Below are positions 27,836 through 38,896 of a stretch of 64,000 bases of DNA, in pieces. Made by a program: the position numbers and the translations under genes. The number at the start of each line of letters is the position of its first letter. Position 1 is the first letter of the stretch. The DNA lies in the NCBI GenBank assembly GCA_003142255.1, contig PLLO01000003.1, positions 62,001 to 126,000 of the forward strand, given 5' to 3'. The notes below the pieces were generated by a model. That model was not told the DNA's origin, searched no databases, and saw only the letters and a list, made by a program, of their open reading frames with translations. Source of the stretch: Bacteroidales bacterium (GTDB lineage: Bacteria; Bacteroidota; Bacteroidia; Bacteroidales; VadinHA17).

Positions 27836-30547
27836 TTACAGTTTAAATATTTTTCCGTGACAAGGCATATCAATAAATTGCATACCGGGTAAATTTACTG
27901 ACAGGCCGGTTATTCCATGTCTAAGACTGTTTTCAATTTTAACTTTTATTTTTAAGTTTTGTCCTGGCATTTCAAGCCGGATCGGTTCGCCATCCTTAAT
28001 ATTGAATATCTCTGCATCTTTCTGATTAAGAATTAGAAATGGCTCCTGTATTCTTTGTGCTATTGCAGAGCTTGACGAACTTAGCTCCTCACTTCCAAAA
28101 ATCTGATAAACAGGAATTACCAGCCAGTCATCATTTTGATGTTCAAATGGCTGAGGGTTAATTTCGAAATAAGAATTCTTGTTTACATTACCAGGTTCAA
28201 TCAGTCTTATTCCCGGATCGCCTCCCTTCATGGAACCGTTGGGTTCATCCAGATAATTGTATAGTGCCTGGACAGAATTCCATCCCGGAGTCCAGTAGAA
28301 AGGAACAAGAGAGGAGGGAGGCGATTCCTGGAGGCCTTCCATACTGAATGCTAACGGAGAATCAGGATCACCCGAGACCCTGGTCTCGCTTACTGCTAAA
28401 TGAGCATTCATCGCTGTCCGGCCACTGTAACGCATGGTCTGCCTCGGTATTTTTGCATTCAGCATCCGGAAATCAGAATCAGGCATATATTCCCGTATCT
28501 TTGAAAATACCGGCAATTCATTGACTAAGGAGGAAATAATATCATCAAAACGGGTCCATGAGGCTACCTGGTTTTTATCCCTGATCTTAATAAGCTCGCT
28601 TATCCATCGCCAGCTTTCTTTTACCTGATCTTTAATTATGATAGCTTTATAAAATCGTTGCGCACGACCTTCATTATTTACTAGCGTTCCTTCCGATTCA
28701 GCAAATGTTGCAGCCGGTAATAAAATATCTGCGTGCAGTGAGGTTTGATTCTCAAGAAGGTCCAGGACAATGATCTGTCTGCAACTTTCAAAAAGATGAT
28801 CCACAGACTCTTTCGTCGCCCTCCTGTATAAATCATTTTCGAGGATAACGAGGGTGTCTATTTTTTCATCAATCCCTAACGAAACAGCATCATCAAGCGG
28901 TTTGCCAGGGATAAATGCCAGCCCCATACTGTTGCATTCAGGCAGGACTACAGTAAACATAACTTTCTTACCGGTCGACAATAGCGCAGTTGCGATATTC
29001 ATACCTGCATGCAAAATATCCTCATCGCCACTCGTTATACCCGAAATGATCAGAGGGTTCTTCGCTCCCTTTAACGAAGCAGCTATTTTTTCGGCAAAAT
29101 TCTTATGTTCTTTAGGAATCTTTTTTGGAACCGGCGCTTTTTCATTCAGCGATGATGCTACAGCAGATCCCACGATTGCAATTTCTTCATACGAGCCTCG
29201 GAATGAAGTTTCTGCAATTTCATCAAGGCTGTCATTAAACGGTGTTACAATATATATCGGGCTTCTTGCTTCCTGTGCCAGTTCCCTGACGGGAGCGTCA
29301 TTCCAAAGGGGAATACCTTTCTTATCAGCTTCTTCCTTTGGCTTATTTCGGGCGGCCTGTCTTAAAGCCAGCGCGATCATCGGAGCCGTATTTGTCAGAT
29401 CCTCGCCGAGAATGATAACAGCATCGGCCTTTTCTATTTGCTTTAGTGAAGGAGTATGAACGCCACTATTCTGTAAATAGTCCAGAACTGTTTTGGTCAG
29501 GTGCTGTTCCTTTCTTGAAATGCCATGATAAAAGTTCTCCTTCCCGGCAAGAACTGATAAAGCATAATTCGATTCGATCGATGCTCTCGGAGAACCTATA
29601 CCGACGATTTTATTATTCTTTGAAAGTGCTTTTTCAAGGAGAGCCATGACCTTCTCATTGTCAGCTTTTTCCTGAATGACATTTTTTTCAGGCCGCATCT
29701 TGATTTTTCTTATCCGTTTCCCGTCATTTACAAATTCATAACCAAAGCGGCCCCGGTCACAGATAAAATATCCGTTTACTGCACCGTTATACCGGTTCAT
29801 AATGCGTCTCAATGATCCATACCGTTCGCTGGTAATAGTATTGCATCCGACACTGCAATGAACACATACTGAAGGCGAATTTGACAGATCCCATTTACGG
29901 GTGAAATGTTTATTCAGGGTCTTGTCAGTAAAAACGCCGGTAGGACATACCTCAACAAGATTACCGCTGAATTCATTTTCAAGGGTACCATCTTCATGCC
30001 GTCCGAAATAAACATTATTATGAGAAGCGAAAACATTTAAATCCTTTCCTCCGGCATAATCCCTGTAGAACCTTACACACCTGTAGCATTGAATGCAGCG
30101 GTTCATTTCATGCTTAATGAATGGTCCCAGGTCCTGGTTATTATAAGTTCTTTTCTTGAAATCAAACCTCCTGTAATTATGGCCTGTCATCACAGTCATA
30201 TCCTGTAAATGACATTCACCTCCTTCGTCGCAAACCGGACAATCATGGGGATGATTGGTCATAAGGCTTTCAATAACGGCAGAACGGAACGCTTTAGCAT
30301 CAGGATCTTCAATAGAAACAATCAGCCCTTCGGTAACAGGTTCCATGCAGGACATTACTATACGGCCCCTGGTGTCATCCTGATCCTTGAATTTTTTAAC
30401 AGCACAAAGCCGGCAGGCACCTACAGAACCAAGAGCCGGATGAAAACAGAAATGAGGAATATCCAACCCAAGCGCAAGGCAGGTTTCCAGAAGATTCTTC
30501 TTCGGTGTAACTTCATAATATTTCCCGTCTATCCGGATCTTAGTCAT
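27836..30547 (-). CDS. nuoG: NADH-quinone oxidoreductase subunit G
   Basis: Peripheral-arm subunit, 903 residues. An N-terminal [2Fe-2S] domain ([15 protein letters not shown]) is followed by [15 protein letters not shown] and [11 protein letters not shown] iron-sulfur motifs. The CVHCSVGC segment (N7-type cluster site) opens the molybdopterin-oxidoreductase-like domain, which runs to a C-terminal aspartate-decarboxylase-like barrel. The ATG at 30547 has a strong GGAGG eight bases upstream. That Shine-Dalgarno overlaps the nuoF stop codon, so this start is preferred over 30565. Confidence 0.95.
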   Translation of the reverse strand: MTKIRIDGKYYEVTPKKNLLETCLALGLDIPHFCFHPALGSVGACRLCAVKKFKDQDDTRGRIVMSCMEPVTEGLIVSIEDPDAKAFRSAVIESLMTNHPHDCPVCDEGGECHLQDMTVMTGHNYRRFDFKKRTYNNQDLGPFIKHEMNRCIQCYRCVRFYRDYAGGKDLNVFASHNNVYFGRHEDGTLENEFSGNLVEVCPTGVFTDKTLNKHFTRKWDLSNSPSVCVHCSVGCNTITSERYGSLRRIMNRYNGAVNGYFICDRGRFGYEFVNDGKRIRKIKMRPEKNVIQEKADNEKVMALLEKALSKNNKIVGIGSPRASIESNYALSVLAGKENFYHGISRKEQHLTKTVLDYLQNSGVHTPSLKQIEKADAVIILGEDLTNTAPMIALALRQAARNKPKEEADKKGIPLWNDAPVRELAQEARSPIYIVTPFNDSLDEIAETSFRGSYEEIAIVGSAVASSLNEKAPVPKKIPKEHKNFAEKIAASLKGAKNPLIISGITSGDEDILHAGMNIATALLSTGKKVMFTVVLPECNSMGLAFIPGKPLDDAVSLGIDEKIDTLVILENDLYRRATKESVDHLFESCRQIIVLDLLENQTSLHADILLPAATFAESEGTLVNNEGRAQRFYKAIIIKDQVKESWRWISELIKIRDKNQVASWTRFDDIISSLVNELPVFSKIREYMPDSDFRMLNAKIPRQTMRYSGRTAMNAHLAVSETRVSGDPDSPLAFSMEGLQESPPSSLVPFYWTPGWNSVQALYNYLDEPNGSMKGGDPGIRLIEPGNVNKNSYFEINPQPFEHQNDDWLVIPVYQIFGSEELSSSSSAIAQRIQEPFLILNQKDAEIFNIKDGEPIRLEMPGQNLKIKVKIENSLRHGITGLSVNLPGMQFIDMPCHGKIFKL

Positions 30548-30549
30548 CG

Positions 30550-31824
30550 CTACCTCCAGGGACATTTTTTTTCATCAATATGCCTTACAAAATCATCATA
30601 AAAATAATTCAGACCACTTTGTAAAGGTTCTGCAGCCCCGGGAGCATGAGCACAGAATGTATTCCCGGGACCCAGGTATTTTGTATGAAACTTCAGTATA
30701 TTAAGATATTCCATCTTGCCCGTTCCTTCCTCGATTGAAGCGAGTATCTTTTCAACCCAGGGAAGCCCTTCACGGCATGGTGTACACCATCCGCAGCTCT
30801 CAAGTGCAAAGAATTTTTCGATGTTATGGATAAATGACACAGGACATGTCTTATCATCGAGAATAATCATAGTTCCTGTTCCCATCCTGCTTCCGGCAGC
30901 AGCCACAGTCGAAAAATCCAATTTTATATCGAGGTGTTTTTCTGTCAGAAAGTCGGTAGATGCTCCACCTGGTAATGCACCTCTGAACCTGTATCCGTCA
31001 GCCATTCCGCCTGCATGTTCTTCGAGCAATTCACGAACGGTTATTCCGAGTGGTAATTCCCATATACCGGGCTTTTTCACTCTGCCGCTTACTCCGTATA
31101 GTTTTGTTCCGCCCGTCCCGGTCAGGCTTAAACTCTTAAACCATTCGGCTCCATTTTCGACAATATGCGGTATCCACGAAAGAGTCTCTACATTGTTTAC
31201 AACAGTCGGTTTGCCAAATAAGCCGCTGATTGCAGGGAATGGCGGCTTGGTGCGTGGTATTCCCCTTTTCCCTTCAAGTGAATTAAGCAATGCTGTTTCT
31301 TCTCCGCAGATATACCTTCCGGCACTTGAATGAATATATAAATCAAGATCAAAACCTGAACCCATAATATTCTTCCCAAGATAACCTGCTTCATAAGCTT
31401 CTCTTATAGCTTTGCGGAGTTCAGCTTCAGCTTTCTTATAAGCCCAGCGAATAAAAATATAAGCTTTTTCAGCCTGAATCGCGTATGCTGTGATTATCAT
31501 TCCTGCTATAAGCTGGTGCGGATTGCCTTCCAGTAAATACCGGTCCTTAAAAGTACCTGGTTCCATTTCATCTGCATTGCAAACCAGGTATTTAGGCTTA
31601 GCGTTTTCATCATCCATCGGAACAAGGCTCCATTTAACACCAGTAGGAAAACCGGCGCCACCTCTTCCGAGAAGGTTAGATGCCTTGACCAGACTGGTCA
31701 CTTCGGTGGGTTTCATTTCCTTGAAAGCCTTATGCAAGCCGTTATAACCACCAACCTGAAGGTAATCTTTCAGATTAAGCGGGGGAGAGCCCGGTTTGAT
31801 ATGTTTTGTAAGTGGTCTTTCCAT
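30550..31824 (-). CDS. nuoF: NADH-quinone oxidoreductase subunit F
   Basis: NADH- and FMN-binding subunit, about 424 residues. GRGGAGFPTGVKW binds FMN/NADH, CNADEMEPGTFKDR is the family signature, and ESCGWCTPCREG near the C-terminus holds the N3 [4Fe-4S] cluster. The ORF track starts at a TTG (31848) inside nuoE; the ATG at 31824 (MERPLTKHI) is more likely. Directly upstream of nuoG. Confidence 0.96.
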   Translation of the reverse strand: MERPLTKHIKPGSPPLNLKDYLQVGGYNGLHKAFKEMKPTEVTSLVKASNLLGRGGAGFPTGVKWSLVPMDDENAKPKYLVCNADEMEPGTFKDRYLLEGNPHQLIAGMIITAYAIQAEKAYIFIRWAYKKAEAELRKAIREAYEAGYLGKNIMGSGFDLDLYIHSSAGRYICGEETALLNSLEGKRGIPRTKPPFPAISGLFGKPTVVNNVETLSWIPHIVENGAEWFKSLSLTGTGGTKLYGVSGRVKKPGIWELPLGITVRELLEEHAGGMADGYRFRGALPGGASTDFLTEKHLDIKLDFSTVAAAGSRMGTGTMIILDDKTCPVSFIHNIEKFFALESCGWCTPCREGLPWVEKILASIEEGTGKMEYLNILKFHTKYLGPGNTFCAHAPGAAEPLQSGLNYFYDDFVRHIDEKKCPWR

Positions 31825-31831
31825 CCAGGGG

Positions 31832-32296
31832 TTAATTATAACTGGCAAGCAATTCTTCGATTTTTCCGACAGTCAGGTTATTGTAATGATCATTGTTAAT
31901 CATTATAGCAGGCGCATGATCGCAGTCACCAAGACATGAGATCGGAAGCAGTGTAAAGCGTCCGTCAGATGTGGTTTCTCCGAACTCTATCCCAAGTTTC
32001 TTTGATAAATACTCATAAATGGACTTGTATCCCATAATCATGCAACTAACACTGTCACAGATAAGTATTACGTTTCTGCCCACCGGCTTACGATAAATAC
32101 GGCTATAAAATGTTGCGACTCCGTCCACCTCCTCATTTGATATTCCCAGTATTTGTGCAATGTCCCTCACTGACTCATCAGACACCCATCGGCGGTGATG
32201 CTGTACTATTTTTAAAGCATCGATACATGCCACTGCCGGGTATGGATATTGTTTAACCTCTTCCAGTATCTCCTTTTTTTCTTCTTCAGTAAGCAT
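31832..32296 (-). CDS. nuoE: NADH-quinone oxidoreductase subunit E
   Basis: 154 residues, thioredoxin-like fold binding the N1a [2Fe-2S] cluster through CDSVSC and CLGDCDHAP. The N-terminal helical part includes EEVDGVATFYSRIYRKPVG. Placed between nuoCD and nuoF as expected. Confidence 0.96.
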   Translation of the reverse strand: MLTEEEKKEILEEVKQYPYPAVACIDALKIVQHHRRWVSDESVRDIAQILGISNEEVDGVATFYSRIYRKPVGRNVILICDSVSCMIMGYKSIYEYLSKKLGIEFGETTSDGRFTLLPISCLGDCDHAPAIMINNDHYNNLTVGKIEELLASYN

Positions 32297-32328
32297 TGCA
32301 GTTATATACTTATATCTGTTTCAATTAG

Positions 32329-34083
32329 TTATCTGTCAAGATCAGCTAGTACAAAATCCATCGCACCCAGAATAGCAAGCAAATCAGGGATCGTGTATCC
32401 CTTGCTGATAAATGGCAGCATCTGCATGTGAGGGAAAGAAGGAGTTCTTATCCGTGACCTGTAAGATGAAGTGCTTCCATCGCTTATCAGGTAATAGCCA
32501 TTACTCCCTTTCGCTGCCTCAATCGGCACCATTGCCTCTCCAGCAGGAATTACCGGACCCCACGAAACGCCAACAAAATGAGTAATGAGGGTTTCAATAT
32601 CTGTCATGGTTTTATCTTTCCTTGGAGGTATTGCAAGAGGGTTATCGGATTTAAAATGCCCGGCAGGCATATTGTCAATACACTGCTGAATGATCCTCAG
32701 GCTTTGACGCATTTCTTGCATACGCACCTGTGCCCGGTCATAGCAGTCACCATTCTTACCCAGCGGGACATCAAACTCGAACTTTTCAATACCGGAGTAT
32801 GGCCTTTTTTTACGGTAATCCCAGTCAAAACCGGTAGCCCTGAGACCGGACCCTGTAATTCCCCATTCAATAGCTTCTTCTGTTGTATAAACACCTATTC
32901 CGACAGTTCTTGCCTTGAATATCGCGTTTTTAATGACAATATTATCATATTCTTTCAGGCGTTTAGGGAAGTAATCGACAAAACCCTGCATGAGCTTTTC
33001 CCACCCGTCAGGCAAGTCATGAGCGACTCCACCTATCCTGAACCATGCAGGATGCATGCGGGCACCAGTAATGGCTGACACAATATCAAAGATCCGTTCC
33101 CTGTCATTAAAAGCATAAAAGACAGGTGACATCTGGCCCATGTCCTGTGCAAATGTTCCCAGCCAGACTAAATGACTTGCAATACGGAAAAGCTCACTCA
33201 TCATTATACGTATCACGCTGGCCCTGTCGGGAACATCAATACCTGCCAATTTTTCAACTGAGAGCAGGTAAGCCAGGTTATTCATAACACCGCCCAGATA
33301 ATCGATACGGTCAGTATATGGAATGAAAGTATGCCACGATTGTCTTTCTCCCATTTTTTCTGCCCCCCGGTGATGGAACCCGATCTCCGGTATAATATTT
33401 ATAATATCTTCGCCATGCAGCTGAACAATAAGCCTTAAAAGACCATGGGTACCCGGGTGCTGTGGTCCGATATTCAGAAACATGAAATCGCTGTCTTCAC
33501 TCTTTGTATCTAACCCGTATTCTTCAGGATTAAACTTTAAATCGGCATCTTCCACATCCCTTATCTGTTCGGTCAAAACAAAAGGATCAAGTTCAGTAGC
33601 TCTGGCCGGATGTTCTTTTCTCAGGGGATTACCATGCCATGTCTTAGGCATCAGTATTCTTGTCAGCCTCGGATGACCAATGAAGCTGACCCCGAACATA
33701 TCGAACACCTCGCGCTCATACCAGTTGGCCGATTCCCAGATACCTGTTATGCTTGGGATCGAGAGATCATTTTCCCTGAGAGGCACTTTTATGCGGATAT
33801 CTTCATTTCTTTCGAAAGAGGTAAGATGGTACACTATGGTGAAATCGCTTTCGGGCTGATCGGTGCGGTTTATTCTTGTCCTTTCATCAATTCCGGTAAG
33901 ATCATATAACATCCTGAATGGCAGCGAGATTTCGTTTTTCAGATATTTTAATAATGGGATCAGGTTCTCCTTTTTTGTCCAGATGGAAGTAGTCCCGTCT
34001 TTTGTAAATTGTTGATATAAAATAGCCTGATCACCTAATTTGGAAACCAGCTCAGCAATTACATTAGGATTGTTACTACTCAT
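32329..34083 (-). CDS. nuoCD: NADH-quinone oxidoreductase fused subunits C and D
   Basis: 584 residues. Residues 1 to about 190 are NuoC ([25 protein letters not shown]), and from about 195 NuoD begins ([28 protein letters not shown], and [12 protein letters not shown] close to the C-terminus). The fusion is common in Bacteroidetes and enterobacteria. NuoD forms the quinone pocket with NuoB. Confidence 0.97.
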   Translation of the reverse strand: MSSNNPNVIAELVSKLGDQAILYQQFTKDGTTSIWTKKENLIPLLKYLKNEISLPFRMLYDLTGIDERTRINRTDQPESDFTIVYHLTSFERNEDIRIKVPLRENDLSIPSITGIWESANWYEREVFDMFGVSFIGHPRLTRILMPKTWHGNPLRKEHPARATELDPFVLTEQIRDVEDADLKFNPEEYGLDTKSEDSDFMFLNIGPQHPGTHGLLRLIVQLHGEDIINIIPEIGFHHRGAEKMGERQSWHTFIPYTDRIDYLGGVMNNLAYLLSVEKLAGIDVPDRASVIRIMMSELFRIASHLVWLGTFAQDMGQMSPVFYAFNDRERIFDIVSAITGARMHPAWFRIGGVAHDLPDGWEKLMQGFVDYFPKRLKEYDNIVIKNAIFKARTVGIGVYTTEEAIEWGITGSGLRATGFDWDYRKKRPYSGIEKFEFDVPLGKNGDCYDRAQVRMQEMRQSLRIIQQCIDNMPAGHFKSDNPLAIPPRKDKTMTDIETLITHFVGVSWGPVIPAGEAMVPIEAAKGSNGYYLISDGSTSSYRSRIRTPSFPHMQMLPFISKGYTIPDLLAILGAMDFVLADLDR

Positions 34084-34108
34084 AAATATGGAACCTCAAA
34101 AAGTGTTG

Positions 34109-34744
34109 TTACACTTCATTCATTGGGCGGATGATACCCATTTTACTTCTCTCTTCCTGTTTAATATCTCTCATGCTGATCTTTTCTGCCTTATGAATTC
34201 CCTGGGGCCCTATGACCCAGCTTAACGGCCGTTCTTCCTTCCCTATTGAATCACGAAGCAGCAGCAATCCCTCGAGAAATGCATCAGGACGCGGAGGGCA
34301 GCCGGAAACGTAAACATCGACCGGCAATATTTTATCGACACCCTGAACCACACTGTATATATCATACATTCCGCCGGAGTTAGCACACGAACCCATTGAG
34401 ATAACCCACCTGGGTTCCATCATCTGTTCATATAACCTTTTAATTATGGGAGCCATCTTGAGAAAGACTGTGCCAGCGATAACCATCATATCAGCTTCAC
34501 GGGGAGTACCCCGGATCACCTCACCACCGAAACGCGCTATATCGTATCGGCTTGTAAGAGAAGTGGCCATCTCTACAAAACAGCATGAGAGACCAAAACC
34601 AAACGGCCAGATAGAGTTTTTTCTTCCCCATGAGATCATTTCATCAAGCTTTCCGAATAATACAGATTTATAAATGGCATCATCGGATAATTCTTTCTCC
34701 GGACCGGTATCTCTTAAACCGGTTTTTATTATGGAAGATTTCAT
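34109..34744 (-). CDS. nuoB: NADH-quinone oxidoreductase subunit B
   Basis: Carries cluster N2, the last electron donor to quinone. Ligands are visible in [19 protein letters not shown] and [10 protein letters not shown]. 211 residues with a longer than average C-terminus. Its ATG overlaps the nuoA stop by four bases. Confidence 0.97.
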   Translation of the reverse strand: MKSSIIKTGLRDTGPEKELSDDAIYKSVLFGKLDEMISWGRKNSIWPFGFGLSCCFVEMATSLTSRYDIARFGGEVIRGTPREADMMVIAGTVFLKMAPIIKRLYEQMMEPRWVISMGSCANSGGMYDIYSVVQGVDKILPVDVYVSGCPPRPDAFLEGLLLLRDSIGKEERPLSWVIGPQGIHKAEKISMRDIKQEERSKMGIIRPMNEV

Positions 34745-35151
34745 TTAGGTCCTGGTTTATATTTCAGTATTTTTCTGCCGTCCGGACCAAAATCAAGAGC
34801 CCCAATACTCAGTTCATAGATTAACAGGACAATCAATAAGCCGATAAAGACTAAAATTCCAATGTACCCCGGAAGTCCAAGCTCGCGGAACGAAACGGCC
34901 CAGAGCATTATGAATGCTGCATCCAGGTCGAAAATGACGAAGAACATGGCTATAATATAAAAACCTGAGGAAAATCGCAACCGGGCATCACCAGTCGGAG
35001 GAATGCCTGATTCATAAGGTTCATCAGTGGTTTTTTCTTTGTGTCTTTCGCCAAGGATATAGGAAAGCCCGATCATAATACCAATTAGCAGTAAAACCGC
35101 AGAAGCATAAATAATAAAAGGCCAGAATTTTATTGCTTGTATGATCGGCAT
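34741..35151 (-). CDS. nuoA: NADH-quinone oxidoreductase subunit A
   Basis: 136 residues, three helices. The [35 protein letters not shown] region is the family signature, although the usual Cys of the ECG loop is replaced by Ser (YESG). First gene of the operon, 48 nt after the promoter -7 element. Confidence 0.95.
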   Translation of the reverse strand: MPIIQAIKFWPFIIYASAVLLLIGIMIGLSYILGERHKEKTTDEPYESGIPPTGDARLRFSSGFYIIAMFFVIFDLDAAFIMLWAVSFRELGLPGYIGILVFIGLLIVLLIYELSIGALDFGPDGRKILKYKPGPK

Positions 35152-35198
35152 TATTACTACAGTATAATAAGGAAAATATTGAAGTAATACTTATCGTT

Positions 35199-35230
35199 TA
35201 AAGATAGTTTTTAAAACTAAAAATCACAAA
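35199..35230 (-). promoter_or_regulatory. Promoter of the nuo operon
   Basis: On the minus strand TTTG, exactly 20 nt and TATCTTTA match the Bacteroidetes -33/-7 pair except for the last base. Transcription would start near 35192, giving a leader of about 40 nt before nuoA. Confidence 0.65.
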
Positions 35231-35263
35231 ACTGGCCTGCATTTAGTTATAAACAACTTAAGA

Positions 35264-35395
35264 ATGAAAAAGTATTTTTGTTTTAACAGTTTGCTTTGGC
35301 TAATGGCAATAATTGTCATGTTTGAAAACATGAAGATAGCTTCCGGGCAGATCGGGAAAGAACAAATACCTCCAATACCTGAAAGCGCTTCATAG
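35264..35395 (+). CDS. Small ORF with signal-like N-terminus (43 aa)
   Basis: Below the length cut-off of the ORF track. MKKYFCFNSLLWLMAIIVMF looks like a membrane or signal segment; it is followed by a short polar tail ending PESAS. No homologue is recognised. It could be a small membrane peptide or the start of a decayed secreted-protein gene. It overlaps no other gene but lies close to the divergent nuo promoter. Confidence 0.3.
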   Translation: MKKYFCFNSLLWLMAIIVMFENMKIASGQIGKEQIPPIPESAS

Positions 35396-35418
35396 ATTAA
35401 ATATTTTGCTTTGAATTG

Positions 35419-35820
35419 CTAATTAACCACAACAGTCGCAGTCATTGTTGGATGAATTGCGCAGTAATACGAAAAAGTCCCGGCTGTATTAAAAGTAAAG
35501 CTATGAGTCCCATTACTACCAATAATTCCACTATCGAATGCCCCTGAATTACTTGTAACTGTATGGCTAACAGCATCTTTGTTTGTCCATGTGATTGTAG
35601 TGCCTATTGCAACTGTAATTGTAGATGGGTTGAATGCCATGCCTTGAATCCAGACTTCATTTGTTCCGGGTCCGCCGGAACCTCCATTATTCCCTGTACC
35701 ATTTCCCGTTCCGTACATAGTATTCATCGTTTTTGTACAACTAATCGAAATGCTAAGAATTGCAAAAAGGGCAACTACTCCTATAGACAACCTACTTTGG
35801 GAAACGATTAATTTTTTCAT
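35419..35820 (-). CDS. Cupredoxin (plastocyanin-like) lipoprotein
   Basis: 133 residues. A lipoprotein-type signal (ILSISISC) is followed by a Gly/Asn linker and a blue-copper domain with the type I ligands in order: His in AVSHTVTS, then Cys, His and Met in YYCAIHPTM. It probably carries electrons or binds copper at the outer envelope. It is alone on the strand, and its partner cannot be read from the neighbours. Confidence 0.88.
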   Translation of the reverse strand: MKKLIVSQSRLSIGVVALFAILSISISCTKTMNTMYGTGNGTGNNGGSGGPGTNEVWIQGMAFNPSTITVAIGTTITWTNKDAVSHTVTSNSGAFDSGIIGSNGTHSFTFNTAGTFSYYCAIHPTMTATVVVN

Positions 35821-36033
35821 GATTTTAATTTTGTTATGTTTAATTAGACTAATTAAACATAATATAATGTAAAATGTTCAAACATATAAATATATCTTAA
35901 TTATGATCTATTGAGAAAAGGGGAACCTTGTGATAGTGCAAAGATCTGGCAAACAGAAGTAATCTTATTTACCTGTATTGTCCTTGTCAGCTATTTGGTT
36001 TTATTTACCAAATAGATAACATAACCGGTTCTA

Positions 36034-37368
36034 CTAATAATAATATGATACATTCAGCGATTTTACCTCACTGAGAGGCATTATTCCCTGGTATCGGTAT
36101 AAGCCAAATGTGAATTTTACTGAACGCCCTTTGTATGAACTGCTGATTGGATAATAATCCGGCAAAAAAGAAGTGATAGCAGCACTCCCGTAAGTGTAAT
36201 TTGAATATGAATAGTCTACCCACGTTGTACAGTCAGAGCTCATATAAAATTGTGTATTTGCAGGGGACTTGTAGAACAGCATACCAGGGTTTTTTAAAGT
36301 CCCGGTCAACCTGTGAATCAAAGTTACCTGGGGATCATCGGCATCAGCAGGAATAGGACAGCAATATGCGGGCCGAAAATACTTATTTGAATTTGACGGA
36401 TTTGTGACATCAGCAGTAAGAACATATGCTGTCCCGTTAAATGGTGCTGATAAATCCGATGTCTTAAATTCCCAGCCATTTTGCAATACGTCAATCTGCC
36501 TTTCTATTTTAATTCTGACATTATTCTTTAAATCATTGCCGGCAACATCGACATCTTTCGTTAGCGCTTGGCAATTATTCGGATTGGATTCATTTGAAAA
36601 TTTGAAAGACCTTATCCCCTGAGGAACAGAGTTTATCTGGTAGTTGCCATTGATATCCGTAATATCAGTTAAGCTTGACAGAGTTTTGTCGTCGTTTAAC
36701 ATAATAACCCTGATGCCGCTGAGCGGAATACTATCAATTGTTTTTACGCTGCCATAGATTTTCTTAGTCTCTGTCCCGCTGGTCATTGAAAATGTGAAGG
36801 CATTATTCTCACTTGAAATATCTTCAGTTTTTATATAATTGTCAAATCCGGATTTGCTGGCATCTATTGTGTTAGATCCGGCTGCAATATGGAAAAGAAT
36901 AAAAGTTCCATCATTACCGGTTATTGTTGCGAATGGCCCCATTTTAATATTAACGCCGGGTATTGGAATTGAAGTACCGGTATAAAGTACTTTCCCGATC
37001 ACAATTATTCCCATTATTATGGGTATTTCCTTATCAAGTGAAGTGGTTTCTTTCCCGTCAGTAACTGTCAACGTGATTTTTGCGTTACTGTTAGTCTGGC
37101 AGGTCGGAGATATCACCCATTCAGTAGAAGAATTATCTGGATCTGAAATAGTCCCGTAAGACGAGGTCCAGGTATAAGTAAGCTGATCGCCCTGAGGATC
37201 AGTAACTGAACTGGTTACTGATACCTTTGTACCAGCCGTCACCTGGCTTGCATCTAAATCTATTGAATGGATTACAGGGCGTTGTTCATCAGAGGTTGAT
37301 GTTTTATTACAACTTAAAAGAAATGTTGGAAGAATTAATAAACAGATAAGATTTTTTGAGGCTTTCAT
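36034..37368 (-). CDS. Lipoprotein with Ig/PKD-like and carboxypeptidase-regulatory-like domains
   Basis: 444 residues. Lipobox LLSC (Cys20) is followed by a PKD/Ig-like domain (about residues 30-120; DPQGDQLTYTWTSS), then two beta-sandwich repeats of the carboxypeptidase-regulatory type (about 122-195, GKVLYTGTSIPIPGVNI; about 200-280, GSVKTIDSIPLSGIRV), and a C-terminal beta-rich region with no recognised family. Likely a surface lipoprotein. Function unknown. Confidence 0.75.
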   Translation of the reverse strand: MKASKNLICLLILPTFLLSCNKTSTSDEQRPVIHSIDLDASQVTAGTKVSVTSSVTDPQGDQLTYTWTSSYGTISDPDNSSTEWVISPTCQTNSNAKITLTVTDGKETTSLDKEIPIIMGIIVIGKVLYTGTSIPIPGVNIKMGPFATITGNDGTFILFHIAAGSNTIDASKSGFDNYIKTEDISSENNAFTFSMTSGTETKKIYGSVKTIDSIPLSGIRVIMLNDDKTLSSLTDITDINGNYQINSVPQGIRSFKFSNESNPNNCQALTKDVDVAGNDLKNNVRIKIERQIDVLQNGWEFKTSDLSAPFNGTAYVLTADVTNPSNSNKYFRPAYCCPIPADADDPQVTLIHRLTGTLKNPGMLFYKSPANTQFYMSSDCTTWVDYSYSNYTYGSAAITSFLPDYYPISSSYKGRSVKFTFGLYRYQGIMPLSEVKSLNVSYYY

Positions 37369-37600
37369 AATAACTCGTTAAGTCGGAATAGGTATTTATT
37401 CTTTCAATAAATTTGTCTGTCAATCTTGTATTTCAATCGCTTGTCCAATAAATTTTGGCAAAGCAAATTTAAAAATAATATTTATCTATTGTTCTTAATA
37501 TATACGATCTGTCCATTTTGCCCCCGAATGCTTGATATTATTGAATAATTCTTTAAATTTATATGTCATTTTTCATTGTCTGGCCTTTAAAACTAAGAAT

Positions 37601-38809
37601 ATGAAGTTTCCCACGATAAAATCATTTAGCATTTTTCTGATTCTGTTTCTAACTTTGAGCAGCAGTGTTTATAGCCAGTACAGGAAAGGGTATGTAATAG
37701 ATAACAAAAATGATACAGCTTCAGGCTATATCGATTTTGAGGGTTCACTTACAAATTCAGGGCGTTGTAAATTTATCCATATGCCCGACAGCACGGAACA
37801 TACTTACTACCCCGGAGAAATCAAGGCATTTCGCTTTATCGACAGTAAATATTTCACCAGTTCTGAAATTCCCGTGAACGGAGAGACAAAGAAGGTATTC
37901 CTGGAATGGCTGATTAAAGGAAGGGCCAGCATCCTTACCTATACCACGGCAAAGATGAAATCGAGGTATTTCATTAAGCTTGAGAATGATTCTTTGTACG
38001 AACTAATCAATACCACTTCCACTATATCAAGGGTAAATCCAAAGGATGTGGTTTCTAAATATGAGACGACCTACGAGCACGAGAGAAAAGAATATGTCGG
38101 CGCCCTGCTTAATTATTTTAAGGATTGCCCATCAATTTCTCACGATATAGAGAATACTTCTTTGAGCAGCAAGCCATTGATTAAGATTGCCAAAGAATAT
38201 CATGAGAGAACCTGCAAGACTGAGGATTGTATAATATTTGAAGATAATCACCGGGCCAGCGGATTTGAGGTTGGAGTTTCTGTAAGTCAATTATTTTCAC
38301 AGTTCAGGGCGAACAATGGGATTCCTGAGAAAGCGCCTCTTACCGGATCACCCGGATTCGGGATTAGCATCAATATTTCAAACCTGCCGCTTGTTTCTTC
38401 TAAATTTTCATTCAGTACGGGAGTATCATTCTATAGTCTGACCTACAGATATGATACGATTTATATTTATACAGAGAACAGATTATGCAGTTTAAAATAT
38501 TTAAGAATCCCCTGGCAGATTAATTATAAATTCTCATACCATAGGTTTTCTCCTTATATTGCGCTGGGCGTAACGACAAATCTGAGGTTCGACTATAAAT
38601 CTTATAATCCCGACCTTGTCAATATGATTACTAAGGTATATAGCTATAATGAGGGTATGTCCGACTTTCAGGCAGGTTTGGATGCCGGGCTGGGATTCAG
38701 GTATTCAATATCGCCAAAAACATCAGTCAATATAAAGTTCGACTATGAGCATGCTTTCAAATTCTATGGCCATTTTAATGCAGACAAGTCATACACCAAT
38801 ATGTTGTAA
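37601..38809 (+). CDS. Exported beta-barrel protein of unknown function
   Basis: About 402 residues from the ATG at 37601, which opens a clean signal peptide (MKFPTIKSFSIFLILFLTLSSSVYSQ); the track start at 37532 would add an unlikely prefix. The N-terminal 190 residues are a soluble domain (KGYVIDNKNDTASGYIDF...). The C-terminal 190 residues look like an eight-strand outer-membrane barrel (FEVGVSVSQLFSQF, YLRIPWQINYKF, GLGFRYSISPKTS). The architecture is common in Bacteroidetes, without assigned function. Confidence 0.75.
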   Translation: MKFPTIKSFSIFLILFLTLSSSVYSQYRKGYVIDNKNDTASGYIDFEGSLTNSGRCKFIHMPDSTEHTYYPGEIKAFRFIDSKYFTSSEIPVNGETKKVFLEWLIKGRASILTYTTAKMKSRYFIKLENDSLYELINTTSTISRVNPKDVVSKYETTYEHERKEYVGALLNYFKDCPSISHDIENTSLSSKPLIKIAKEYHERTCKTEDCIIFEDNHRASGFEVGVSVSQLFSQFRANNGIPEKAPLTGSPGFGISINISNLPLVSSKFSFSTGVSFYSLTYRYDTIYIYTENRLCSLKYLRIPWQINYKFSYHRFSPYIALGVTTNLRFDYKSYNPDLVNMITKVYSYNEGMSDFQAGLDAGLGFRYSISPKTSVNIKFDYEHAFKFYGHFNADKSYTNML

Positions 38810-38896
38810 TCCAGGCTTCTTTGTTTTACAAGCTGAAATAGCACTCTCAATTGATAATTATTTATAATCTTTGATAAAATCTATTTAACCATTATT

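Noticed and set aside
28854-29459. 201-aa plus-strand ORF
   Set aside because: It lies wholly inside nuoG on the other strand, with no independent start signals or family resemblance; nuoG motifs prove the minus-strand reading.
30716-31333. 205-aa plus-strand ORF
   Set aside because: Antisense to nuoF, which has clear FMN, NADH and Fe-S motifs.
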